Both the position numbers and the translations under genes were made by a program. Below the pieces are notes generated by a model, which was given only the letters and a program-made list of their open reading frames with translations, had not been told where the DNA came from and made no database searches. DNA of 64,000 bases, taken from JAJXXT01 sp963764465 (GTDB lineage: Bacteria > Pseudomonadota > Alphaproteobacteria > Acetobacterales > Acetobacteraceae). The stretch is from positions 62,001 to 126,000 of the forward strand of contig CAVXSO010000007.1 in the NCBI GenBank assembly GCA_963764465.1. The letters run 5' to 3'. This document shows, piece by piece, positions 17,183 to 25,465 of the stretch; position 1 is the first letter of the stretch; each line of letters begins with the position of its first letter.

Positions 17183-17202
17183 GGACGACCAAAGACTAAG
17201 AA
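17169..17202 (+). repeat. 17-bp tandem duplication across the permease stop codon
   Basis: Units 17169-17185 and 17186-17202 agree at 15 of 17 positions (CGACCAAAGGCTAAGGA against CGACCAAAGACTAAGAA). The first holds the TAA stop of the permease; the second holds a TAA in another frame. It has the same 17-bp period as the start-codon duplications at 1403 and 10893. Confidence 0.9.
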
Positions 17203-17225
17203 TTGGGCAAGGGATAAACGTTACG

Positions 17226-18323
17226 ATGGCTCAAGTTTCGATCCGCAAAGTGGTCAAGGCCTACGAAGGCGACGTGCAGGCCGTGAAGGGCATCGACCTC
17301 GAAATCGCCGACGAGGAATTCGTCGTCCTCGTCGGGCCCTCGGGCTGCGGCAAATCCACGACGCTGCGCATGATCGCGGGGCTCGAGGAGATCACCGCCG
17401 GCGAGATCTGGATCGGCGGGGACGTCGTCAACGACGTGCCGCCGCGCGACCGCGACATCGCGATGGTGTTCCAGAACTACGCGCTCTACCCGCATATGAG
17501 TGTGTTCGATAACATGGCGTTCGGGCTCAAGCTCAGAAAGTTCCCGAAGGACGAGATCAAGCGCCGCGTCGATGAGGCGGCGCGCATCCTCGACATCGCC
17601 ATGCTGCTCGAGCGCAAGCCCAAGGCGCTTTCCGGCGGGCAGCGGCAGCGGGTGGCGATGGGCCGGGCGATCGTGCGCAACCCCAAGGTGTTCCTGTTCG
17701 ACGAGCCGCTCTCCAATCTCGATGCCAAGCTGCGCGTGCAGATGCGCACGGAGATCAAGAAGGTGCACCAGACGGTGCGCACCACCACGGTCTACGTCAC
17801 GCACGACCAGGTGGAGGCGATGACGCTCGCCGACCGGGTGGTGGTGATGAACCACGGCGTGATCGAGCAGGTGGGCCCGCCGCAGGAACTGTACCACAAC
17901 CCGTTGACGCGCTTCGTGGCGGGCTTCATCGGCTCGCCGGCGATGAACTTCCTGCCGGCGGAGCTGATGGACGATGGCGGGCTCAAGATCCGGCTGTCGA
18001 CCGGCGACAAGCTGCCAGTGCCGGCCTCGCGGCTTGATCGCTACGGCAAGTCCAAGGGCCGCAAGCTCACCTTCGGGCTGCGTCCCGAGCACCTCACCGA
18101 GACCCATGCCACCGAGAAGCCCGGCGTCGTCCATCTCGAAGCCGAGGTGGACGTGGTGGAGCCGATGGGCATGGAGACGATGGTGCACTTCTTCGCCGAC
18201 GGCGTGCCAGTGTGCGCGCGTATCGACCCCGCGGTGCAGACCGGGCCTGGCGACAGGCTGAAACTCGCCGCCGACCTCAACCACATGCATCTGATCGACG
18301 ACGAGACCGGCCAGGTCATCTGA
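17226..18323 (+). CDS. ugpC: Carbohydrate ABC transporter ATP-binding protein, UgpC/MalK family
   Basis: A 365-residue ATPase with intact motifs: Walker A GPSGCGKSTT, signature LSGGQRQR, Walker B VFLFDEPLSNLDA and H-loop VTHDQVEA. The C-terminal third is a MalK-like TOBE/OB region (LTFGLRPEHL and after). Members are often shared between several importers in alphaproteobacteria, so it may serve others too. The symbol follows the common family name and does not imply glycerol-3-phosphate. It starts at an ATG with weak ribosome binding and is followed within 3 bp by the dehydrogenase gene. Confidence 0.92.
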   Translation: MAQVSIRKVVKAYEGDVQAVKGIDLEIADEEFVVLVGPSGCGKSTTLRMIAGLEEITAGEIWIGGDVVNDVPPRDRDIAMVFQNYALYPHMSVFDNMAFGLKLRKFPKDEIKRRVDEAARILDIAMLLERKPKALSGGQRQRVAMGRAIVRNPKVFLFDEPLSNLDAKLRVQMRTEIKKVHQTVRTTTVYVTHDQVEAMTLADRVVVMNHGVIEQVGPPQELYHNPLTRFVAGFIGSPAMNFLPAELMDDGGLKIRLSTGDKLPVPASRLDRYGKSKGRKLTFGLRPEHLTETHATEKPGVVHLEAEVDVVEPMGMETMVHFFADGVPVCARIDPAVQTGPGDRLKLAADLNHMHLIDDETGQVI

Positions 18324-18325
18324 CC

Positions 18326-19417
18326 GTGGACGTCGCCGAACACGTCGTCGCCGCCGGCAAGCTCACGGAGTTTGTCGGCTCGATCTATCGTCACGCCGGC
18401 GTGGAGGGCGTGGAGGCGGCGCGCATCGCCCGCTACCTCGTCTCCGCCAACCTCACCGGGCACGACAGCCACGGCGTTATCCGAACGCCGCGCTATGTGC
18501 AGCAGTTCAAGGAAGGGCTGGTGCTGGGCGGGCAGACGATCACCATCGTCGCGGAAAGCCCGACGCATGCGGTCGTCGAGGGGCATTACGGCTTTGGCCA
18601 GACCGTGGCGCCACAGGCGGTGGACCTCGGCATCGCGAAGGCACGAAAGAACGGGCTGGCAGCCATCGCGCTGCGCCATGCCGGGCACATCGGGCGCATC
18701 GGCGACTGGGCGGAGCGGGCCGCGGAAGCGGGGATGATCTCGATTCACTTCGTCAACGTCGAGAAGGGCGAGCTGGTCGCTCCCTATGGCGGGGTCGACC
18801 GGCGCTTCTCGACCAATCCCGTCTGCATCGGCATCCCGACTGCGGGCGAGCGGCCGATGCTGCTGCTCGACATGGCAACCTCGCTGGTGGCAGAGGGCAA
18901 GGTGCTCGTCGCCTCCAACGGCGGCAAGAAAGTGCCCGACGACGCCCTGATCTCGCCGGATGGCACGCTATCGGGCGACCCTTCGGTGCTCTACGGCCCG
19001 CTCACGCCCGGTGGCCCGCGCAGCGCCGGCGAGGGCAAGGGCGCGCTGCGGGCGTTCGGCGAGCACAAGGGCTCCGGCCTCGCGTTCATGTGCGAGATCC
19101 TGGCCGGCGTGCTGACCGGTGGCGGCACCTCCGGCCCGATCCCCGGCGGCAAGCGCGGGCAGATCGGCAACGGCATGCTGGCAATCTATCTCGACCCCGC
19201 GTCCTTCGCGGCGAAGGATTTCGTCGCCGAGGCGCATACCTATGCGGACTACGTCCACGCGTCCCGTCCGCAGCGCGCTGCCGAGAAGGTGCTGGTGCCG
19301 GGCGAGAAGGAAGCGATGATGCGCGCCCACCGCCTCGCGCACGGGATTGCGTTGCAGACACAGACATGGGCGGCGCTGCTGGCCACCGCGCAGTCCGTGG
19401 GCGCGCCAGCCCCCTGA
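18326..19417 (+). CDS. Ldh-family NAD(P)-dependent oxidoreductase (malate/L-lactate dehydrogenase type)
   Basis: A 363-residue member of the YlbC/YiaK/ComC family, which oxidises 2-hydroxy acids or reduces 2-keto acids (malate, ureidoglycolate, 2,3-diketogulonate, sulfolactate) and is unrelated to classical lactate dehydrogenase. Marks are LTGHDSHGVIRTPRYVQ near the N-terminus, GHYGFGQTVAPQAVDLGI, IALRHAGHIGRIGDWAE and HKGSGLAFMCEILAG. The GTG at 18326, two bases past the ATPase stop, is my start. Being coupled to the importer, it probably acts on the imported compound. A 7-bp stem-loop spans the stop codon. Confidence 0.87.
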   Translation: MDVAEHVVAAGKLTEFVGSIYRHAGVEGVEAARIARYLVSANLTGHDSHGVIRTPRYVQQFKEGLVLGGQTITIVAESPTHAVVEGHYGFGQTVAPQAVDLGIAKARKNGLAAIALRHAGHIGRIGDWAERAAEAGMISIHFVNVEKGELVAPYGGVDRRFSTNPVCIGIPTAGERPMLLLDMATSLVAEGKVLVASNGGKKVPDDALISPDGTLSGDPSVLYGPLTPGGPRSAGEGKGALRAFGEHKGSGLAFMCEILAGVLTGGGTSGPIPGGKRGQIGNGMLAIYLDPASFAAKDFVAEAHTYADYVHASRPQRAAEKVLVPGEKEAMMRAHRLAHGIALQTQTWAALLATAQSVGAPAP

Positions 19418-19425
19418 TGGGGCTG
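19407..19425 (+). terminator. Stem-loop across the dehydrogenase stop codon
   Basis: CAGCCCC (19407-19413) pairs with GGGGCTG (19419-19425) around a five-base loop that holds the TGA. Only a few T's follow, so it is at best a weak terminator or an mRNA-stabilising hairpin. Confidence 0.4.
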
Positions 19426-19459
19426 TTGCCCTGAGAAGGCATCTTCTGGAGAGTTCGCC

Positions 19460-19750
19460 ATGCCCGCGTACATGATCGTCAACCTCGACGTCCGTGATGC
19501 GGCCGCCTACGAGGCCTACAAGCGCGACGTGCCGGCGCTGATCGAGAGACACGGGGGCGAGTACCTGGTGCGCGGCGGCGAGCACGAGGTGCTGGAGGGG
19601 AATTGGAAGCCAAGCCGCCTGGTGCTGTTCCGCTTCCCCAACCGCGCGGCAATCCGTGCGTTCATGGCAGATCCGGACTACGCGCCGCTGAAGACGCTGC
19701 GCCAGCGCATCGCGACGGCAGACGCGGTGGCGGTGGACGGGATCGCCTGA
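19460..19750 (+). CDS. DUF1330 domain-containing protein
   Basis: A 96-residue DUF1330 (dimeric alpha-beta barrel) protein. It shows the family start PAYMIVNLDVRDAAAYEAYK, the central YLVRGGEHEVLEG and the end LVLFRFPNRAAIRAFMADPDYAPLK. A TCTGGAGAG ribosome site lies just ahead of the ATG. Its biochemical role is unknown; the fold is shared with small monooxygenase-like and ligand-binding proteins. It follows the Ldh-family gene by 42 bp and may be the last gene of the importer operon, after the weak stem-loop at 19407. Confidence 0.88.
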   Translation: MPAYMIVNLDVRDAAAYEAYKRDVPALIERHGGEYLVRGGEHEVLEGNWKPSRLVLFRFPNRAAIRAFMADPDYAPLKTLRQRIATADAVAVDGIA

Positions 19751-19784
19751 ACCGCGGCTACGCTCGCCGACGGAGCGCGGTAGT

Positions 19785-21500
19785 TTGATCATCTCGCCCG
19801 GCAGTCTCGGCCCGGAATCCCGTTTCGACATCGTTGTCATTGGCGGTGGCGTCGCGGGCATGGCGGCGGCCCTCTTTGCCGCCATCGGGGGGCGGCGGGC
19901 GCTGCTGGTGGAGCGTAGCGCGCTTCTCGGCGGTACCAGCGCGCTCTCCGCGGGCACGGTCTGGATTCCGAACACCACGCACGCGGCCGGGATCGGTGCC
20001 GAGGATAGTTTCGAGCAGGCGCTGGGGTTTCTCGATGCTGCCGTCGGCAACCATGCGCCGCGCGCGCTGCGCGAGGCTTTTCTCCGCTCTGGTCCGAAGG
20101 CGGTTGCGGCGCTGGAAGCGCACTCGGAGGTCAAACTCCGCGCCTATGCCCTGCACCCGGACTACGAGCAGGAGGTAGAAGGGGCGGTGCTGCGCGGCCG
20201 CGCGCTGGAGCCGCTGCCCTTCGATGGCAGCCGGCTTGGAACGGCACTGGAACATCTGCGTCCGCCGATCCCGGAGTTCACCATTCTTGGCGGCATGATG
20301 GTGGACCGGACGGATATCGGGCATCTGCTGAACGCCCATAGGAGCCCGCGCTCGCTCGCGCATGCGCTGCGGCTGCTGGCCACCTATGCGCGCGATCGCC
20401 TCGGCGGACGGCGTGGCACAAGGCTCGTCATGGGCAACGCGCTGGTTGGGCGATTCCTCGCCTCGCTGCAGGCGATGCGCGTGCCGGTTTTGCTGGAGAC
20501 GGAGACCGTGGGCTTCGTCGCGAACGCGGGCGGGGTTGATGGCGTGGTGCTGCGGGGCGGGGGGTTCGAGCGGCGCGTCCTGGCCGATGCGGTCGTGCTG
20601 GCATCCGGCGGGTTTGGCCGGCACCATGAGCGCCGGGCGGCGATGCTGCATGAACCGACGCCGGAGGCGAGCCCCATGGCGCCGGGGGCGGAGGGTGCGT
20701 TGCAGGATCTGGCGATCGGGCTCGGCGCCAGGATCGGCGCGGAGAACCTCGATAACGCGTTCTGGGCGCCGGTCTCGCGGCGCCGCCGCGCGGACGGCAG
20801 CATGGCGGTGTTCCCGCATTTCGTGCTGGACCGCTCGAAGCCGGGGACGGTGTGTGTCGACCAGGCGGGGCGTCGTTTCACCAACGAATCGGCCTCCTAC
20901 CATCGCTTCGCGCGCGCGATGTTCGAGGCGAACCGCGTATCGGCCTGCATTCCCTGCTACCTCATCGCGGACGCGCCGGCGCTGCGGCGCTACGGGCTCG
21001 GCATGGTGCGCATGCGCACGCGCGACCTCCGCCCGTTCATAAGCGATGGCTATCTCACCGAAGCCACCAGCATCGCGGAACTCGCGGGCAGGCTTGGCAT
21101 GCGAGCCGAGGTGCTGGAGCAGACCGTTGCGCGCATGAACGAGCACGCGGCAGGCGGAACGGACCCGGATTTCGGGCGCGGCAGCACGGCGTATCACCGC
21201 GTCAATGGCGACCGGTCGCATGGGCCCAACCCGACCCTGGGCCCGATCGCGACACCGCCCTTCTATGCGCTGCGGCTTTATCCGGCGGAGATCGGGCAAG
21301 CCGCGGGGCTCGTGACGGACGAGTGGGCGCGCGTGCTGCGCGCGGATGGCACGCCGATCCCGCGCCTCTACGCCTGCGGCAACGATGCGAACTCCGTGAT
21401 GGGCGGCACCTATCCCGCGCCGGGCATCACGCTGGGGCCGGCGATCGTCTTCGCCTGGCGCGCGGTGATGCACGCGCTGGGGCGGCACGAGGAGGCGTAG
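19785..21500 (+). CDS. FAD-dependent dehydrogenase, 3-ketosteroid-dehydrogenase/fumarate-reductase family
   Basis: A 571-residue flavoprotein. The FAD-binding start is DIVVIGGGVAGMAAALFAA, followed by LLGGTSALSAGTVWIP, typical of 3-ketosteroid delta-1/delta-4 dehydrogenases. The C-terminal YPAEIGQAAGLVTDEWARVL and ACGNDANSVMGGTYPAPG regions complete the flavin fold. The TTG start at 19785 has a GGAG nine bases upstream and fits the N-terminus. No other steroid genes are in the window, so the substrate could be any activated ring or unsaturated acid. It faces the transglutaminase gene tail to tail with 5 bp between stops. Confidence 0.85.
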   Translation: MIISPGSLGPESRFDIVVIGGGVAGMAAALFAAIGGRRALLVERSALLGGTSALSAGTVWIPNTTHAAGIGAEDSFEQALGFLDAAVGNHAPRALREAFLRSGPKAVAALEAHSEVKLRAYALHPDYEQEVEGAVLRGRALEPLPFDGSRLGTALEHLRPPIPEFTILGGMMVDRTDIGHLLNAHRSPRSLAHALRLLATYARDRLGGRRGTRLVMGNALVGRFLASLQAMRVPVLLETETVGFVANAGGVDGVVLRGGGFERRVLADAVVLASGGFGRHHERRAAMLHEPTPEASPMAPGAEGALQDLAIGLGARIGAENLDNAFWAPVSRRRRADGSMAVFPHFVLDRSKPGTVCVDQAGRRFTNESASYHRFARAMFEANRVSACIPCYLIADAPALRRYGLGMVRMRTRDLRPFISDGYLTEATSIAELAGRLGMRAEVLEQTVARMNEHAAGGTDPDFGRGSTAYHRVNGDRSHGPNPTLGPIATPPFYALRLYPAEIGQAAGLVTDEWARVLRADGTPIPRLYACGNDANSVMGGTYPAPGITLGPAIVFAWRAVMHALGRHEEA

Positions 21501-21505
21501 CGGCG

Positions 21506-22375
21506 CTACAGCGCCTCGAGGTCGACGCCGACGCGTACGCGGTGCTGGCCGCCGCCGAGCAGCACGCCGCGGATGGGGCTGATATCGCCGTAATCGCGGC
21601 CCCAGGCGAGCAACACGTGCTCGTCGGAAACCACGAGATCGTTGGTGGGGTCGAGGCCGATCCAGCCATGCGCGGGCCCGAGCCAGGCGCCGACCCAGGC
21701 GTGCGACTGGTCCGCACCCCTGCGCCGCGGCTGGCCCGGCGGCGGGCGTGTGCGCAGGTAGCCCGAGACATAGCGCGCCGGCACGCCGAAGCCGCGCAGG
21801 GCCGCGATCATCAGATGCGTGAAGTCCTGACAGACGCCTTCCTTCTGCGCGAGAACCCTGGCGACCGGCGTGCTGACATCCGTGACACCCGGGCGGAAGG
21901 CGAATTCGCTGCGAATTCGTTTCGTAAGCTCGCGCAGGCAGGCGAGGACCGGCCGGCCGGGTGCGAAGCAGGTTTCGGCGTAGGCGCGCGCCGCTGTCTC
22001 CGCCGGAACGAGCGGGCTCGGGAAGACGAACTCCGCCTCCGCCGCGTTCACGCCGCCCGCGGCCGCGAGGCGCCCGATCGCCTCCCAGGGCGGTGTCGCG
22101 CCATCGGCTGGCGGCGGCGGCGCGGCGACCTCGACCACGGCGTCGAGGGAGACGGAAAACCGTTCGTGCGGCTGGTCCAGGAACAGCCACGTCGCGTCGT
22201 TACCGAAATGATCCTGGGCGCGAATCGTCCGGCTCGGCTGCGGGCTCGCGGTGATGCGCGCTTCCGCCACCGCCTGCCAGGGCAGCGCGCGCGGGGAAAG
22301 ATGCAGCATATGGCTGGCGAGATCGACGGGTGTCGCGTAGGCGTACTCGGTGACGTGGCGCAGGCGGTATTTCAC
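21506..22375 (-). CDS. Transglutaminase-like cysteine protease-fold protein (COG1305 type)
   Basis: A 289-residue cytoplasmic protein (no signal peptide). It has the bacterial transglutaminase N-terminal beta domain (KYRLRHVTEYAYATPV...) and a catalytic core with Cys in GVCQDFTHL (C182), His in SHAWVGAWL (H225) and Asp in GLDPTND (D242), so the triad is complete. The start GTG at 22375 overlaps the stop of the ATP-grasp/alpha-E gene (GTGA). This pairing is a known conserved neighbourhood (COG2308/COG2307/COG1305/DUF2126). It is predicted to make and cut amide-linked peptides, but no substrate is established to my knowledge. It is the last gene of the minus-strand cluster. Confidence 0.88.
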   Translation of the reverse strand: MKYRLRHVTEYAYATPVDLASHMLHLSPRALPWQAVAEARITASPQPSRTIRAQDHFGNDATWLFLDQPHERFSVSLDAVVEVAAPPPPADGATPPWEAIGRLAAAGGVNAAEAEFVFPSPLVPAETAARAYAETCFAPGRPVLACLRELTKRIRSEFAFRPGVTDVSTPVARVLAQKEGVCQDFTHLMIAALRGFGVPARYVSGYLRTRPPPGQPRRRGADQSHAWVGAWLGPAHGWIGLDPTNDLVVSDEHVLLAWGRDYGDISPIRGVLLGGGQHRVRVGVDLEAL

Positions 22376-24843
22376 GCCGCCCCTCGCAGCGCGGTCGCCT
22401 CGGTCGAGAGGCCGACCGTGCGCACGAGCGGCAGCAGCGCGAAGTAGCGCCGCGTGATGCGGTCCGACAATGCTGCCACGGCGCCCGCGATCTCGGCCAG
22501 TTCCGGCGCGGCGGCGGCGGCGGCGATGGCCTCGACCGGGGCGGCGGCGACGCGGCCCACCAGTGCCTCCGCCTGCGCCAGCATGCCGGCGACGGCGCCG
22601 GCCATCGCCTCGCGCGCGCCGGACTCGCCCGCGAGTTCGTCGAGCAGCGCGTGCATCGCGGCGCACTGGAAGGCGAAGCCGCGCGGGTTGCCCTGGTCGG
22701 CGAGGACCAGGTCGAGCACCGGCGCGGGCTGCACCACGTCGAAATAGCGCGCCCGGTAGGTGATCGCAGAATCGCAGAGCTCGAGCACCAGCCGCAGCCC
22801 CGCCTCGATGCGTGGCGGCGGCTGATCGAGCGCGAAGCCGATCTCGGCGGCCACCGCGTGCGCGCGCTCCAGCCTGCGGCCGAGCTCGAGAAAGATCCAG
22901 CCGCCGCCGCGCACCATGTTCTCTGCGGCGACGCCGGCGACCGAGGTGGAGAAACGCATCACGGCGACGAGCGCATGCGCCAACTCGTCCAGGCTGCGCC
23001 GCGCGGCAGCCGCCTCCGCGCGCGCGGTGCGCAGGGCCTGGGTGAAGGTCGCGTACATGTCGCCGGTCAGACGGTCGCGCACGCAGTTGGTGAGGCGCGC
23101 GACCTCCGCGAACAGGGATGGCAGTGCGCCGCCCTCCTGTGCCGCCTCCAGTAGCGCCTCGCCGAGCATGGAGAGTGCTGCCTGGTCCGGCGCCACGACG
23201 CCCGCCTCCACCAGGCAGCGCAGCAGCACGGCGAGTTCCACACCTTCGCGCGGGAGCACTCCGGTGCCACGCGAGAGCCGGCCCAGCGCCGCGCGCCCGA
23301 GCCGGGCGGCGCGCTCCAGCCGTTCCACCATGCGGCCGAGCCAGAACAGGTTGTCGGCGGCGCGGCTCGGCAGGTCGCCGGTGGGGCGGCGGATCACGAG
23401 GCGCGTCGCCGGTGCCGCGGTCGGGCCGACGATGTCGCCGCGGTCCTCCGACAGCACCCAGACATCCTTCGCGATGCCGGTGGCGGGCAGGCTGCCGGCC
23501 AGCGCCTCCACCGGGTCCAGCACGCGCGCGAGCCCTCCTTGCATTGCCCGCCACCGCCCCTCCGCCTGCACCAGGAACAGGCGCAGCACGACGGGCCGTG
23601 GCTGCAAACCCTCCGCGGTCACGCAAGGGGCGGTCGAGGGTGGCAGGGCGCGGGTCGCGGCCCAGGCCCAGGGCTCGGCCTCAACGCGCGCGAGCAGCGC
23701 CTGCCGCTCCCCTTGCGCCATGCCCGCGAGCGCGTGCGCCGGTGCCGCGCCATCCGTCGCCGGGCGCAGCAGCCAGGCCTCCGGCCCGGCGGAGAGCAAC
23801 TCACGTGCCCGCGCCTCGCCCAGCCACAGCGTGGGCACGCTGGGCAGCGCGAGGGTCTCGCCGAGGAGGCGCAGCGCGAGCGCCGGCAGGAAGGCGGCGA
23901 GCGCCGGCGCCTCCGCGGCACCCGAGCCAGGGTCGTTGGCAATCCGTACCGAGCCGGCGCGTGCCGCATCCATCAACCCCGGCGTACCGATCAGCGAGCC
24001 TGACTCCAGTTCCAGTGGGTCGATCATCCGCCCGTCCATGCGGCGCAGCAGCACGTCGATGCGCTGCAGGCCGCGGAGGGATTTCAGGAACACGGCGCCG
24101 CCGCCGACGGTGAGGTCGCCGCCCTCCACCAGCGCGCAGGAAAGCTCGCGCGCGAGGTACATGTGCTCGAACCAGAGCGGGCTCGCGGTGCCGGGCGTGA
24201 GCACGGCGACGGAGGGATTGGCGGTGCCCGCGGGGGCCAGGGCGCGCAGGGCCTCCTGCCAGACATCGAAGAACGGGCGCAGGGGCCGCACCTGCACCGG
24301 GCGGAACGCCTCCGGCATCACGCGGCCGAGAAGGCGGCGGTTCTCGCGCGCGTGGCCGAGCCCGCCGGGGGCGGCCGTGCGGTCCGCCAGCACGCGCCAG
24401 GTGCCGTCCGGCCCGCGCACGAGATCGGCGGCGTAGAGATGCAACGTGCCCTGGCCGGGCACGGCGGCGATGCGGAGGAAGCCCGGGTTGGCGAAGGCGA
24501 GTGCCGGTGGCAGCAGTCCCTCGGACAGCAGCGCGCGCGGGCCATAGAGATCGGCGAGGAACGCCTCCAGCAAGCGCGCGCGCTGTGCGAGGCCGGACTC
24601 CAGTGCCGCGAACTCCGATGCGGTCAGTGGCAGGGGCACGGGGTCGCAGCGCCAGGCGCGCGCCGAGGCACCCGGCAGGACGGAGGCAACGCCCTCTTCC
24701 TCGAAAGCGCGGTCCAGCCGGCGGGCGCGCTCGGCGAGGCCACCATCGCCCAGCCCGGTGAAGGCGCCGATCAGCCCGCGCCAGGGCCCGCGCAAGCCGC
24801 GGCGCCCGTCCACCATCTCATCGCGTGCGGCGGCCCGATCCAC
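22372..24843 (-). CDS. Circularly permuted ATP-grasp ligase fused to an alpha-E domain
   Basis: An 823-residue fusion. The N-terminal half (about 1-490) is the circularly permuted type 2 ATP-grasp: ASARAWRCDPVPLPLTASEF, LYGPRALLSEGLLPP and LHLYAADLVRGPDGTWRVL lead into the CP-ATP-grasp core. From about residue 495 (DNLFWLGRMVERLERAARL) to the end it is an alpha-helical alpha-E (DUF403) domain. In many genomes these are two genes, so the fusion implies they act together. The family is predicted to form amide bonds using ATP. It is followed by the overlapping transglutaminase gene, and the start ATG at 24843 opens 48 bp after the symporter remnant. Confidence 0.9.
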   Translation of the reverse strand: MDRAAARDEMVDGRRGLRGPWRGLIGAFTGLGDGGLAERARRLDRAFEEEGVASVLPGASARAWRCDPVPLPLTASEFAALESGLAQRARLLEAFLADLYGPRALLSEGLLPPALAFANPGFLRIAAVPGQGTLHLYAADLVRGPDGTWRVLADRTAAPGGLGHARENRRLLGRVMPEAFRPVQVRPLRPFFDVWQEALRALAPAGTANPSVAVLTPGTASPLWFEHMYLARELSCALVEGGDLTVGGGAVFLKSLRGLQRIDVLLRRMDGRMIDPLELESGSLIGTPGLMDAARAGSVRIANDPGSGAAEAPALAAFLPALALRLLGETLALPSVPTLWLGEARARELLSAGPEAWLLRPATDGAAPAHALAGMAQGERQALLARVEAEPWAWAATRALPPSTAPCVTAEGLQPRPVVLRLFLVQAEGRWRAMQGGLARVLDPVEALAGSLPATGIAKDVWVLSEDRGDIVGPTAAPATRLVIRRPTGDLPSRAADNLFWLGRMVERLERAARLGRAALGRLSRGTGVLPREGVELAVLLRCLVEAGVVAPDQAALSMLGEALLEAAQEGGALPSLFAEVARLTNCVRDRLTGDMYATFTQALRTARAEAAAARRSLDELAHALVAVMRFSTSVAGVAAENMVRGGGWIFLELGRRLERAHAVAAEIGFALDQPPPRIEAGLRLVLELCDSAITYRARYFDVVQPAPVLDLVLADQGNPRGFAFQCAAMHALLDELAGESGAREAMAGAVAGMLAQAEALVGRVAAAPVEAIAAAAAAPELAEIAGAVAALSDRITRRYFALLPLVRTVGLSTEATALRGAA

Positions 24844-24891
24844 GGGCGCAGTTTCCCAGGCGAATCGCGCCCGGTCCAGCCGGACGCGAGA

Positions 24892-25353
24892 TTACGCGCG
24901 CCGGCCGGAGTTCCAGACCGTTTCCATGAAGGGCTGCACCACCGCGTCCTCCGGCGGGCGCGTGGCCAGGCTCACCACGAAGAACACGACGATGTTAGCG
25001 AGAAGCGCCACCAGCCCGGCATTGAGTCCCCAGATCGGGTCCTGCTTCGTCGGCGGCCAGTGGGCGGACAGCCCCCGGCCAACGAGGATGCCGGCGAGGG
25101 CGCCCCGCAGCGCCGCGCGCCGCTGGAACAGCCCGCCGATCACCACCACCGCCAGCAATTGCGCGATGACGCCGCAGGCGACGAGCACGAAGATGACGAG
25201 GAACCAGCAGGAGAAGCTACGCTCCGCCAGCCGCATCACCACGCCGTTGCCCGGCACCTTCTGCCCCGCGAAGATCAGTGCGGCGACGAAACCGATCAGG
25301 ATCACCGCCACCTTCACCACCTGGCAGAGCGGCATGAACAGGGCCTGTGGCAT
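24892..25353 (-). pseudogene. C-terminal remnant of a sodium:solute symporter
   Basis: A 153-residue open frame from ATG 25353 (or 25335) resembles only the last four or so membrane segments of SSS-family symporters. It has LVACGVIAQLLAVVVIGGLF, the Q-R-R-A...GALAGILVG loop and the usual end WGLNAGLVALLANIVVFFVV before SLATRPPED. Full symporters are about 450-600 residues; the sodium-binding N-terminal two thirds are absent and the sequence upstream is the aminotransferase gene. It is therefore probably a decayed transporter, though an expressed short membrane protein cannot be ruled out. It sits inside the ATP-grasp/transglutaminase cluster, which may have lost its importer. Confidence 0.5.
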
Positions 25354-25465
25354 CGGCGCGCGTGGAAAATGCTGCTTGGCGGCGTGCTCGGTATCGCCGC
25401 GGCGCTGTTCGTGTTTCCGCGGCACGCGCCGGCGCAGAGCTGATCGCCCGGGCGGCGGCGCCCGG

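Noticed and set aside
25369..25443. 24-residue plus-strand open frame MLLGGVLGIAAALFVFPRHA...
   Set aside because: It looks like a signal or membrane peptide, but it has no ribosome site, is antisense to the gap after the symporter remnant and is too short to support.
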